Shown in pieces: positions 1 through 10,860 of a DNA stretch of 64,000 nucleotides (its first letter is position 1; the number at the start of each line of letters is the position of its first letter). The notes beneath the pieces were generated by a model. It was given only the letters and a program-made list of their open reading frames with translations. It did no database searches and had not been told where the DNA came from. Source of the DNA: Ophioderma brevispina (Eukaryota; Echinodermata; Ophiuroidea; Amphilepidida; Ophiodermatidae); the NCBI GenBank assembly GCA_023653785.1, contig JAMKCH010071878.1, forward strand, positions 20,958-84,957, given 5' to 3'. The translations under genes and the position numbers were made by a program.

Positions 1-2950
1 ACTGGTGTTAACAAGCGATCCGCCCTGAGCATTCCGGTTCTCACCAGGTAAACACTGTACTTCTTAACATTGAGCATTAAAGGTAGCGCGGGGTCATTCC
101 AAATAATTCGGACTTCGGCATTGTTGTCTTCATTTTATGTAGAGTTTGCCGTTAATTTGATAAATGTACCTAAATCAAAGAAACACTAACACGGCCGCCG
201 AGAGCAACCCGAATTTAGGGTCGGCCCAGGAGATATCGGCGGGTATTCGCGCGCAATCATTTATCCGTCGCCATAAATGAAGATCGCGCGAAATCTTCGT
301 TGAACCGTAGGTCAAACATTCCGAAGAATGCGAGCGCCAACTGACGTAATTATTATGAATGGGAATTCGGAAACCCGCTATCAGAGTAAGCAACGATACG
401 CGAATTATTAATTTATGCTAATATGAGCCGTTATTAAAAAATATAATCGAAATTCAATCGACTTTTCTCTTGTGTAAACGTGCTATAGATAACACTTATA
501 CTTTTACAATCGTATAATAATTGTACATTTAAATAATAAATTTTAAAATTTACCCCGTTACTTATTCCACCTTTTATTCAATGTTGTCCACGTCTGATTC
601 AGCATCCTTCAAGCTACAGAAAAACATCGTACTTTCTTACCCAAAATTCAGAGAACGGGATATCCTCATTATGACCCTAAAGATATACCTATGTCCAAGA
701 AGTATGATGGACGAAATGGACTTTTGCAGTCAGTTTTCCCCAAATGTTCCACTGTTTCATGATTGCCGAAAGATACTGGGAAACTTCCCAAGAATGGATT
801 CAAGGAGCAAAACCTATTAGCGACTTATTGAGCCTAGGGAGACTTATCTGCTGGAGATATCTATCCAAATGAGTGACATCTTTGATCACTTGAGGAAACC
901 ATCTTCATAAAGTGACCTTTGAAATGCCATGGTTTCATACATTAAGTAGTTCACCTCATACTGTTGCCCGTGGTTGTCTTCAACTCGCTCGCAAGATATT
1001 GCCAATGAAATTGATAATCATATAACATAACTGAACAGATGGAGCGCGACGTTTACAGCCGCTTACTGTGTGGTAAAGCCGTTTTTTACTTTAATAACCT
1101 CTAGAGTATATTAATCCAATAGAAATGATTCTGGATGTTGCCATTTTTTGAAAATCATTTTTGTTAAATCTTTGGCTTTAGGTGTATACTACACAAGTAT
1201 TACTAAATAAGATTGAAAGGAGAAAATCTCTGAGAACACACTCTCATACACTCGCATTTTAAAGCTACCCAATTAAAATGAATATAAAGGGCACAATTGC
1301 CTATAAGAACTAAAATGGAACATTATACTCGCCCATAAAGTCACGGCCGTTTCCTCTCTATTAAAAATGGACATCCACATCAAATAAAAACGATTTATTC
1401 TTCAGGAAGGGAACCGCCTAGGCCAAGATCATATTTCATGAGTGCTATATACGTTGAAGTAATTAGAGACCATTGAAGAGGGCTCGCCTTCCAAATCAAA
1501 TCAATATTGCTCACTGTCCTTCATTGATAGATTAATTTCCTCCAAGAAGTTTTCTTGCTAAACATTTTGAATTGCGAAAGATAAACAGGATCTTGATCAA
1601 ATGTTTTGCGAAACATAATGCTCCGATCATATGGAACAAGTGTTGATTTTGTATCTCCTTTATTTAAGTTAAAACCCAGACTGGCTAAAATATCGCATGA
1701 TATAGATTATCGCTCTATTTATAAACCCTATACCAGTTATTTTAAATAAACAGGACGTCAATCTACTAGTGTGCTTATTTAAAAGTGAAATATAAGTGAC
1801 TATATTTTTTAGAAAATATTTTATAAGGAGAAAGGGCTCTTTCGTAGCAGTAGACATGTCGTCATGTGAATGCAACAAAGTTGTATTTTACAGGAGAAGC
1901 ATTTTTGAGTTTCATTCAGTTGTGGGTTTTCGATTGAAAAAATATAACACTCGATGAAAATTTATTGTTTAAATATATTATGAACATTGATTTCCCACTT
2001 AAGTCGACTAATTAAGAAGTAATTAGCTAATTAAAGTGGCGTAACTACACACATGATTTTCCTGTGTAGTGCAATAACTCTTCAATTGAGACTGTCACTT
2101 GAAATTTACATCAAATTATGCGTAATTACCTACTTTTTCATAGTATATATAAAAAAACGCAATTTCGCCAAAAATGTCAGTTACGACTTTGTTGCCCTTA
2201 TCCTCTTTGAAAAACAACTCGAACACATCAAATATAATAACAATAAATTTGTATAGCGCTTCTTCCATAGTATTCAAAGCGCGTATTTGGTTATTTTCAG
2301 CCAGTAGGATATCATCAAAAATTATTTTTCGCTTCACCAAGGCGACAGCAAGCGCACAAATCAGATCTTAGAAATCCTATCGCAATTAATAGCACCCCTC
2401 TTTTATCACTGGGTGGAGGGAGGCGATTCTTTATCCAAGTGTACAACCTTTGTATCACGGGTTTTATCCAAGGTGCCTTATCCAAGTGTAAAACAGCACA
2501 GTGATCCTAGCCCGATATTCACATTCGCACATTCGGATATTCGCACATTCACATTCGTATATTATCACATTTATATTGAAATTGCTATTTTGATTACTTC
2601 TGATTAATATCAGTTTAACATGCCAAATAAGCACATCATGTCCTCTATGACAATCCTGACCTTAGAGAACAAAGGTCCTGCGCAACGGAAGATTTCAATA
2701 GTAAACATTTGGAAAGGCCATAAACAAAAAGTGTGCCATTTAAATATTTTTCTTGTTAAATATGATCAGTACCTTCTACTTATATGATCTAAAAATTGTA
2801 AACATTTTTGCCCGATTCGTTATGGAGATAGAGGGCGCTAAACTTCCCCTTCTCTAAAAACTGGAAATTTTCAATGGTAAATATTAACAGAGGCAACAGC
2901 TAAAGGTCGTCATTCATAATATTCTTTTCTTCCTAAATACTGTATATCAA
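1..2950. other. No recognised gene; unassigned AT-rich sequence
   Basis: Reading both strands I find no protein family, RNA gene or clear transposon here. A 79-codon plus-strand open stretch (581-820) and a minus-strand stretch (175-393) in a locally GC-richer segment resemble nothing I know and have no convincing start or splice context. The only structured piece is a short repeat at 2,511-2,570, listed separately. Confidence 0.5.
2511..2570. repeat. Short degenerate tandem repeat (ATTCGCACATTC type)
   Basis: The motif CACATTCG/ATATTCG recurs about six times in 60 bases, giving a small degenerate minisatellite. Just upstream, TATCCAAGTGTA occurs twice (near 2,430 and 2,480), another local direct repeat. 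No function is suggested. Confidence 0.6.
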
Positions 2951-2954
2951 CACA

Positions 2955-4000
2955 TTCTTTACTTTGTTGCCTCAAACTTAGTTTCAAAACTCCCTGCTGC
3001 TTTGAATAGATTTGGCTCAACATCTTTCATTAAATTCTATCAAGATAAATGGGGTATCCCCAAACGAATTCAATCTGAATACAGTTGATGAAGATTTCAT
3101 CTTGGATGAGCTTTTGAACTTGAATGTCCATAAAAGGTTCCGGTTTAGATGAAATACCGCCAAGATTCTTGAAAGATGGGGTGGTACAAATTACATCCTT
3201 GATATGAGATTCGTATCATAAATCTCTTAATAGCCACATATGGTGTGCCAGATGATTTCAAAACAGGCGGGATCACCCCATTATATAAGAAGAAAAATAA
3301 ACTCGATGTCGGCAATTATCGTTCAGTCAGTGTGCTAAGCTGTGTTCAAAGATACTTGAAAAAATGTATGTCCAGTTTGAAAATTACATTATTTATCAAA
3401 CAAAAAATCTTATTTACCAATATCAATCCGGTTTCCGCACAGGTTACTCAACTGAATCATGTCTTATTTATCCGACTGGCTTTATTAAGTCGCAAAAACT
3501 CAAGGTAAATTTGTTGGCATGCTCCTGTTAGATGTTTAGAAAGCAGTTGACAGTGTTGATCATAACATTCTATGTCAGAAGCTTGAAGCTATGGGAATAA
3601 GCTCCGGATGGTTCCATTCTTACCTATGCGACAGACAGCAACTTGTTTGCATCGATGGTACCACATGGTAGCCTTCTGTGGCCGTTACTATATTGTGCTA
3701 CAACAATGATATGGAGTTATTGGTGCAAAACAAGCTTTTGATTTATGCTGTTGACAGTGTCATCATAGCTTGTGACAAGGGCCCCCGGGTTCTTTCTGAC
3801 ATGCTTAGCCCTGATCTCCAATCACGCAACCAGTGGCTGACAATAAGTTGAGTCTCCACGTCGGTATAAAAACAGAATGACACTGGCAGAAAGTTATTCG
3901 CCTTGCATAATCATTTCGTTGAAGACCATGCTTGAATTGAAGCTTGTAAGGGTACCACCTAGGGTCCTTCCCTGTTTCCCGGGTTGAGACCTCATTATCA
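2955..4000 (+). pseudogene. Non-LTR retrotransposon RT relic (CR1/L2 group)
   Basis: This is the decayed reverse transcriptase of a non-LTR retrotransposon. The conceptual product, read through several frame changes, runs in family order. First comes a linker with VDEDFILDELLNLNVHK (about 3,085-3,135). Next is the start of the RT domain, VPDDFKTGGITPLYKKK followed by GNYRSVSVLS (3,245-3,340). Then LLLDV-stop-KAVDSVDHNIL (about 3,515-3,570), which is motif A with a stop codon in it, and WFHSYLCDRQQ. Last is YAVDS (about 3,745), where YADD is normal, so the catalytic motif C is damaged. The longest open piece is only 87 codons, against roughly 900 or more for an intact ORF2. The endonuclease end is not visible and no 3' tail was identified; the next element starts at 4,050. 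It is a dead copy. The family is confident, the exact clade less so. Confidence 0.85.
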
Positions 4001-4049
4001 ATTTGAATGACTCTGTTATAGTCTTTGCTACTTAACTCAGATGTTTATA

Positions 4050-5430
4050 CACTGTTGCTCATAAAGTTGGAATAATTTTTATACCCAATCTTAAAACGTA
4101 TTTCTATTTGAACGCCTCAGTAATCATGTTACAGTAGGTGAATTACGTAACAATGCCTTTTGTTGGGAGCTATAAGATGCCAGACGTCTGTTGTTTGTTC
4201 CTTTTCCCTGCTCCACGCCTATGTGCAATGAGCCCACGTTTTTCGGAGTTGGTTGTTACCTTTACAACAAAAACTGACACAGAGGTTCCCTAGGCTTTGC
4301 CTCGTTCAACGGCATTGTCAATACACCGAAGAGTGCTTGCACTCCGACGAAAAAAGTACAAACAACCCAATATCACTGATTTCCTCGGGATCTCGCAATG
4401 TCTGTAAAATCCTCAGACATCATCGAGAGGTGGGCCATTTGAGGCCACGAAAATCTCCAGGACGACCACGATTGACTACCAGACGAGATGATCGCCGACT
4501 GCTTAATCTGTGCCGTAGAGCCCGGAAAATGCCGACGAGCCGTCTTCGTCGTTTGCAGAGAAGACACTATAGAATCAACGTTTCCCGCCAAACTGTAAAT
4601 CTTAGATTGCTTCAACATAGTTACCGAGCGAGACGAATGACCAAATGTCAACGCCTAACCGTTCACCATAGAGTTGCTCGGCTTCGCTTGGCTAGGGAGC
4701 ACAGAAGATTACAGCTCGGACACTGGCTACATGTTGTCTTTATGGACGAGAGCCTCTACATCCTTGACTTTCAAGATGGAAGACAAATGGTTCGTTGATT
4801 ACGCGGAGAGAACCACCGAGTATTCAGGAATCGACTCAAGGTAGTGGCGGCTCAGTGCTGGTATGGGCCGGTATTCATTATGGAGGAAAAACGTCACTGG
4901 CGGTGCCAGATGGAAACGTGAACGCCGTCGTGTACCTGGACATTCTGGAAAAACACTGCCTGCCACATACAAGAAGGGTTTATGCAAACAATTTTCGGCT
5001 GCAAGAGGACACCGCGGCCACGTCGCACAAGGCCGATGTATTGAGACAATTTCTTGAGGCAGAGGGGGTGGAGCAAATACAATGGCCTGCTTGCTCCCCT
5101 GATATGAACCCTGTCGAGCATGCCTGGATGCCTTAAGCCGAGCCATCAATGAGAGGGACAATCTCTCTCAAACTCTACAGGAGTTAGCTCAGGCTCTGAC
5201 CGATGATTGGAACGCTCTACCCATTCACATCATAAACAACCTTGTGGACAGTAAGACGCGACGTCTTGACGTACTGACTGATTCATGCCAGGGGTGTCCA
5301 TACTCGATATTAGTGACTGATTGAAATTTAAAACAGTAATATTGAACGTTTCGATTCATGAAATCACCCAAAAATGTGCTATCTGTAAAACTGACTCATG
5401 TGAAAAAATTATAACAAAATCCTTAAATCT
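4050..5430 (+). mobile_element. Degraded Tc1/mariner-type DNA transposon
   Basis: The size (~1.4 kb) and a transposase relic identify a Tc1-family cut-and-paste transposon. The left end begins at a TA dinucleotide (4,048-4,049) with CACTGTTGCTCATAAAGTTG. A weakly matching inverted sequence near 5,402-5,430 (AAAAAATTATAACAAAATCC) may be the decayed right terminal repeat. The transposase is broken, so the copy is non-autonomous. It lies between two RT relics in the same orientation, which indicates an insertion-rich locus. Confidence 0.85.
4228..5310 (+). pseudogene. Tc1-like transposase, frameshifted
   Basis: Transposase of the DDE superfamily, which cuts and joins transposon ends. Visible parts in order: a degraded N-terminal helix-turn-helix; a second DNA-binding helix followed by SPGRPRLTTRRDD (about 4,455-4,495), the GRPR linker typical of the family; VSRQTV (about 4,580); the first catalytic aspartate in VVFMDES (about 4,733-4,753); GGSVLVWAGIHYGG (about 4,845-4,885); the second aspartate in LQEDTAA (about 5,000); and the last acidic residue in SPDMNPVEH (about 5,095-5,120). 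The frame changes between about 4,795 and 4,850, where a TGA also occurs. A one-base loss near 5,127 turns HAWDALSR into HAWMP-stop. The C-terminal part continues in another frame to about 5,306. As it stands, 35 residues separate the second and third acidic residues, against 34 in classical Tc1; an indel in the damaged stretch could explain that. Confidence 0.9.
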
Positions 5431-5579
5431 GCTGTTCAAATACCACCTTTTCCTTTTAGGCTAAGGACACAGTTCGTAAAGGATTAATTGTGGACTAAGT
5501 TCATAGTGATATGTTCGGAAGAGACTGATCAATCAAGTAGTGTGGCGATATACACCCTAGATATCATAAATAACTCACA

Positions 5580-6545
5580 CTGTAAGAATCAGTGGAGTTA
5601 CCTCTGGAGTTCCCCAGGGATCTGTGCTGGGCCCGGCACTCTTTGTTCTTTACATTAATGACATCCAAGAGAACATCTCATCTAGAATACGCTTATTTGC
5701 GGATGACAGCATAATATATCGGGAAATTCACACACCCGAAGACCATAGCATCTTGCAAGACGATCTCCAGAAACTTTCAACTTGGTCCACTGATTGGTTG
5801 ATGGAATTCAATGTGAAAAAGTGTGCAATCCTCAGCATTACCAAGAAGAGAAATCCAAGCCTCTTCCAGTACACCATCTTTGGTCAAGCTTTGGATAGAG
5901 CCAATCATCATGATTATCTTGGCGTTACAATATCATCTGATCTATCTTGGAATACCCACTGCCAAAATGTCACCAAAAAAGCCAGTCAAACACTCAGCCT
6001 TCTTCGAAGAACTCTAGGTCCATGTACGAAGGAAGTCAAGAAAAGAGCCTATGAATCCTTAGTTCGATCACGTTTAGAATATGCATCTGAGGCATGGAAC
6101 CCTCATACTACATCTAGAGTGGATAGCCTTGAGCAAATTCAACGTGCTGCCGCACGTTTCATCTATGCAGATTACCGTCGAACTACCCATGTGACTCCTC
6201 TCATCAGAGATAGGATGGGAACCCCCTTCATGCACGCAGACTACTTAGCTCAATCTACTATGTTCTTCAAGAATACATTACACTGGTAAATATGTCCTTT
6301 CCAACTGGTTGTCAAGCCTGCAAATTGACTCACGCTATGGACCACAGCTCAAATACAATGTTCCCTTTGCGACCATTGATGTTACAAGTTTTCATTTTTA
6401 TCCTCGCTCAATCCGTGTGTGTGAATCATCTTCCAGCCATGCTGTTTTAGCTCCATCTGATAGCCGCAATTAGGAAGCTGCCATGCCTGCCATCCTGGTA
6501 ATGCATCCGCCACAGGCTCCAGGACTCCTGTAAATGTCACCATGT
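5580..6545 (+). pseudogene. 5'-truncated non-LTR retrotransposon RT (Jockey/CR1 group)
   Basis: The 3' half of a non-LTR retrotransposon. One frame stays open from about 5,586 to 6,289 (about 234 codons). It encodes GVTSGVPQGSVLGP, the RT primer-grip region, then LFADDS, the catalytic FADD motif, then the conserved tail YLGVTISSDLSWN, RRTLGPCTKEVKKRAYESL, VRSRLEYASEAWNPH and QIQRAAARFI. After a frameshift the C-terminal end can still be followed (FHFYPRSIRVW-like, about 6,395-6,420) to about 6,470, and a short untranslated tail follows. All upstream coding (endonuclease, first RT motifs) is missing, the usual result of incomplete reverse transcription. The long open frame suggests a younger insertion than the relic at 2,955. 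It is not the same family as that relic. The product would be inactive. Confidence 0.9.
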
Positions 6546-6931
6546 TCCTGTATATAGTGCACCTTCATTTTGTTGGAATTGGATTGGTTTATCCTCCTTC
6601 AGTTCAGTTTGCACCCACACGTGTTTATGACATCACTGCACCATCCAAAGTATAGCTCTAAGAAGCTGCAAGTGGAGGATTCAATTCAAGATTCAAGATC
6701 ATCCATAAAAGTGTTAAAAAATATTTTATTCCTCTTATAAGCAAACAGTTGTAGTTTCAAGCATTAGCTTCCCGTGGGCAGCTGCAAAAATGGACGCTTC
6801 AGTAAAACAGACATTAATTTCTGAATTATCCATTGGATTATTTTGTTTAGATGAGGGGGAGAATGATTGCTTGCTACAATGTCTTCAAGGGCCATGTCCG
6901 ATCGTATTAGCCTCGTCCCCCACAACCCAAA
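6546..6931. other. Spacer without recognised feature
   Basis: Nothing identified. A plus-strand open stretch from 6,790 runs into the TTAA-bounded repeat that follows, so it does not respect any gene boundary and is not called as a gene. Confidence 0.5.
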
Positions 6932-7979
6932 TGTTACCGGAAGTGCTCAGAAAATTTGGTTATCGGAAGAAGCTACTATTTTTTCTCATTTTACCCTGGA
7001 ATGACATCTTAACAACCGAAAGGGGGGTTTCCATCCCGTGGTGCCCAAGGGAGGCGGGGGTTCCATGGGAGCCCACACTAAGGAAACCACTTTTCCGAAA
7101 GAATTGTTTTGCAGCAAATTTATACCAACGTGAAGGGTCATAAGACAACCCCCAAATCAGCAATAAACAATGAAAATTTGTTATTCGGGCTGCAAAGTAG
7201 GGGCAAAAGATTATTTTTCAAAACATGCGAAAATTGACAAAAAGACGGAAATTTTCAAATGAACCTTGCGCTTACATCAAACTTTTTGAAAACTTCTTTT
7301 ATGTTGATATATAGAACTAGAAGACCCAATACATATATTTAACAAAAATCTGCTGTTTTATGCTGCTGTTTTTTGAAACGGGTGTTCAAAATACACGTCA
7401 TTTTCCTATACATTTTTGTACAGAACTGTTTTAGCACGTCCAGGATGACATCGTTTGTTTTCGGCACATAAAGGGTTAATTATTTAAGTTACTATAATTG
7501 TTTACTTACAGGTATGTGTGAACATTATCAGCAAAAAAAAAGAAAAAAAAGCTTTGGCTTCTTTGATACTTAAAAATATTCTCAGATGACTCCGTTAGTG
7601 CCCAGGGTGGTTCCATGGGACCCCCACTAATTAACTCATTAACCGGTTGCCGATTTTACTTTGTTGGATGAAAAGAAGCGCATTAAAAGTCAGACATTAC
7701 AAAAAATTCGGCTCAAAAATCCCACGAGTAAGGGCCACCGCGAAAACAAATGTTGGTGTCCATAGGAACCACCCCCCCCTTGGGCCACTTAAGTGTTAAG
7801 GCTAAGGATATGTTTGGTTTGGAAGTTATGAGCGAAATTGTGGCTCTTTTGGTCGACCAATATTAATTCAACACCTACTCTATTGGGGCTGATAAAATCG
7901 CGTTTTAGCTGTCAAGCTGGGTGAAGGCCCTTCATCAAGATAAAACGTTATATACTTAATCGGACCATCCCCCTTTTAA
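6932..7979 (+). repeat. TTAA-bounded dispersed repeat, copy A, split by insertion
   Basis: Copy A of a ~300-bp family with other copies at 9,063, 21,435 (-) and 53,331. The left part (6,932-7,008) matches the start of the 53,331 copy (ACCGGAAGTG, AGAAGCTACTATT, TTACCCTG). The right part (7,796-7,979) matches the rest (ATGTTTGGTTTGGAAGT, GGTCGACCAATATTAATT, GGGTGAAGGC, ATATACTTAA, CCATCCCCCTTTTAA). The two parts are separated by the 787-bp element at 7,009-7,799. Copies in the window end at or next to TTAA, which suggests piggyBac-type target choice, although I see no convincing terminal inverted repeat. Confidence 0.8.
7009..7799. mobile_element. Non-autonomous TTAA-flanked element nested in copy A
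   Basis: The element is flanked by TTAA on both sides (7,009-7,012 and 7,796-7,799). The uninterrupted copy at 53,331 shows a single TTA-containing site at the matching place, so this is a genuine insertion. Both ends carry G-run inverted repeats: GTGCCCAAGGGAGGCGGGGG then TTCCATGGGA on the left, and on the right the complement of CCCAAGGGGGGG then TTCCTATGGACACC. A third, internal version lies at about 7,597-7,640. No long open frame is present, so any mobilisation would need a transposase supplied in trans. A TTAA duplication is characteristic of the piggyBac superfamily. Confidence 0.7.
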
Positions 7980-9062
7980 CCGAGTTTTCAGTATCAATTT
8001 TTTTTTTTTTTGGTTTAAATCGTCATCTCGGTCAACCTCTTTTTGACTTCACACTGTACAGATGTCCAAAAGTCGCTACTCTTGAGCCTGCGTATCTTTT
8101 AGATAGAATAATTTACAGAAAAGATAATCGAGCCTGGTCGACATAAACGTGTACAATTACTTTGATACCAAGCGTGGCCCATTTCTATTTTCATCACGCG
8201 ATTCTAGAGCAAATGCAAACCACCTCAAATTATATTCTTATCAATGATCCTATGGAGACATTCATTTATACACTATAATATACTGCATATTATTTAATAG
8301 CGATATCCTATCACCATATTACCAACAATGCTGCGTCCAACGTTATAAAACTGGCTTCTCATCTTAATTTTTACCCTAATATTTATTTATGCACTAAAGC
8401 ACCTACAGTCCTATTCATGCCTGCACACTCCAGTTCCCAATTGTATCTACATAATTGTTCAGCAAAATACTACATTGGTATTAACTGTTAATATTTCTTA
8501 TCCACAGATAGATACGGTTTCTCGACAGTTCCCGCTCTACTAGTTTTGTTGTTTAATCGACCATTAATTGCGGTTTAAGCATAAAACAATTTGTTCTCAC
8601 TACATAATGAGATGCTCTACTTAAAAATTTAGATCAGTAACATCAAAAATAAAAATGCAGAACAGTAAAAGAATTCTAAACAGAATGAATTTCAAGGTGC
8701 TAGTCAAATCAAAGACATGCTCCGATTGAGCTGATTTTTAATTTAAAAAAAACATAAAAAGCATAAAAAAACGACAAAGAACCCGGCGTAAAGACACCTT
8801 TGGGGACACCATGCATAACCTACACTCATCTCAGATTTAATATATAATTATACGAGCAATATTGAAGTTTCTCTCGTTGACCTTTGAACCTAAACCGTAG
8901 GTAACATAGAATGGGTGTCACTAAGTCTGATTGCATAAACTGAGCATGTTCAAATATATCATTTCCCTTTGTTTTATATATATATTTAAAAAAAGATAAA
9001 CATAGTGCTTAAAGGTCCATGGCCCGATCGCTGGATAATAGCCTGTCCCCAGAAGCCCAGAT
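7980..9062. other. Unassigned AT-rich spacer
   Basis: No gene or repeat recognised. It contains a T-run near 8,000 and an A-rich stretch near 8,740-8,780 only. Confidence 0.5.
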
Positions 9063-9359
9063 TTAACAGAAGTGGTCAACATTGGTATCAGACGAAAGCT
9101 AATATTTTTCTCATTTAACCCTGTGAACTTTGGAGCAAAAGGATGTGTCGTTGGAAGTATGAGCGAAAATATGCAACATTTGGTCGACCATATTAATTTT
9201 ACACCAGTACTCTATATGGGGCTTATAAATTCCGTTTGTAGCTCTCGCATCAAAAACGGATGGAAATAGCAGCGCGAAACTGTACAGATGGGGTATGGAG
9301 TGAAGGCCAATCTATCAAGATAAAACACGTATATCATCAAATCGGGACATCCCCCTTAA
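9063..9359 (+). repeat. TTAA-bounded dispersed repeat, copy B
   Basis: A full-length, uninterrupted copy of the family described at 6,932. It runs from TTAACAGAAGTGGTCAAC to CATCCCCCTTAA with the internal landmarks TTGGTCGACCA, TATTAATTTTACACCAGTAC, GGATGGAAATA and TCAAGATAAAA in order. An open stretch at 9,072-9,269 lies entirely inside it and is not a gene. Confidence 0.85.
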
Positions 9360-10600
9360 GCTATTATATGCATATGAAAATGATGTAAAGTTTTACCTGT
9401 TTTGAACTTTGATACTAAAACCGTTGATTAAGAGGAAAAGTCACCACTCAATCTATTGTTTACAAGTACGCATTATTGTATGGCTATTGTGTATTTGAGC
9501 CATGTGCAACATTTGGGCCTTTTAATTTGCCGAAAAGATGCAGCTCACAGGAGTCAAACGCAGCATGAATGTTCAGCTTCTCATCAAATCTAAATTATGG
9601 TCAAGTTTGATGTAAAATAATTCCAAACAAAAGTTATATAATAGTGTGGTTAGAGCAAACGCCGTACACTGAAAGGTGGAGAATGGAAACCACACTCGAC
9701 ACTTGAGATGGTAGAAAAGCGATATCCGTTTGTTTGCCTGCTATACCAGGCAAGGAAATAGAGATACGATTTCTCAAATTACATTACTGACCCAAAAGCT
9801 AAGTGATGTTGAAATACTTCTGCAACTCGAGAGCAAAGACAATATACCCTTCTTGGAAAGAAGGGAAAGGAAAATAACAAAATTACTGTCGGTCAGGTAA
9901 TTCACTAATTGCCCACAATAGTTGCTCCGCTAACATTTTTCACCTGAGGATATGGCCATTTTGATAAAAACATCCTTATAATTCAATAACAACACCTATT
10001 TTACTGTTGCTCTTCGCATTGCTCTATACATGCATATGTCCTCTAGTTGTAATTTTAAACAGCACAAACAAGCCAGTTCCGTATAGAATATTTTAAATTA
10101 AAATGGTTAACCTTATGAAAGGGGGTGTCGGTCGAAGTAAATTCATTTATTCTCGTATTCATTTTTACACAATTACATCATTTAGCTTAGGCACTTAACC
10201 AAGCGGTTGAAGATTCTTATCCCGAAAGTTGTTTTTACACTCAAATTCATCTCGTTGTTAGAAAATCGCAGCAAAGTTCACGATACATGTTTTTTTTTTT
10301 TAATTTGCCAAAATATAAATATAACATATATCAGCCAACCGTAAGTGTTACACATAATGTAGGCATGAAATTTGCTGGCATTTCACAACCTTGCTAACCT
10401 TGAATTAAGACCATAACTCCTCATTGAAAATAACATGTATGCGTTTGTTGATCGTGGTCAAGGAATGCTCTGCGAACTTGATAAAGTATCCCCATAACGT
10501 AATATTTGTTCATAATAATAAATTGAAAGCACTCAATATAAAGCTAGATTTGTATATCGTTTTGTTCAACATAACACATTCGTAATATCATAATTTTAAC
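9360..10600. other. Unassigned spacer
   Basis: I see no recognisable coding region, RNA gene or inverted-repeat element here. A T-run lies near 10,290. Confidence 0.45.
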
Positions 10601-10612
10601 TTATTTTGACCT

Positions 10613-10860
10613 TTGAGTACGCTTGCGAACAAACACCCCCAGTTCCAGCTCAGCTTATTCTCAAATCAATCTCATTTGAAAGATGAGCGTGTCTGGAATT
10701 TGTCCTTCACTGATGTCAAGATCTGTTATAACAGGTCCAATCCATACACCTTCGGCACCCAAGGTAACGTTTACCTTGCAGCATATTTATCGCTCATTAC
10801 TGACATAGACGGAGACATCCTTCTTGCTAATTTCTCCCTACTTACATGCATAGGTACAGT
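10613..10860 (+). CDS. Candidate exon of unknown gene (speculative)
   Basis: A stretch of 82 codons without stops has codon choice and composition (locally more G+C, many C-ending codons) that stand out from the surrounding AT-rich DNA. The conceptual peptide is mixed and soluble-looking, with WNLSFTDVKICYNRSNPYTF followed by GNVYLAAYLSLITDIDG. It could be an extracellular domain, since it has two possible N-glycosylation sites (NLS, NRS). A pyrimidine-rich stretch followed by AG precedes it (about 10,590-10,616), and CATAG|GTACAG at its end could be a splice donor near 10,851. I do not recognise the family. It may equally be chance or an old transposon piece. Confidence 0.22.

Noticed and set aside
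4799..5161. Minus-strand 120-codon open frame in the Tc1 element
   Set aside because: It is the antisense shadow of the transposase, which has clear family motifs on the plus strand.
6790..7143. 117-codon open frame
   Set aside because: It starts in unique DNA, crosses the left part of copy A and ends inside the nested TTAA element, so it is a chance fusion of unrelated sequences.
9072..9269. Plus-strand open frame
   Set aside because: It lies wholly inside dispersed repeat copy B; the other copies do not keep the frame.
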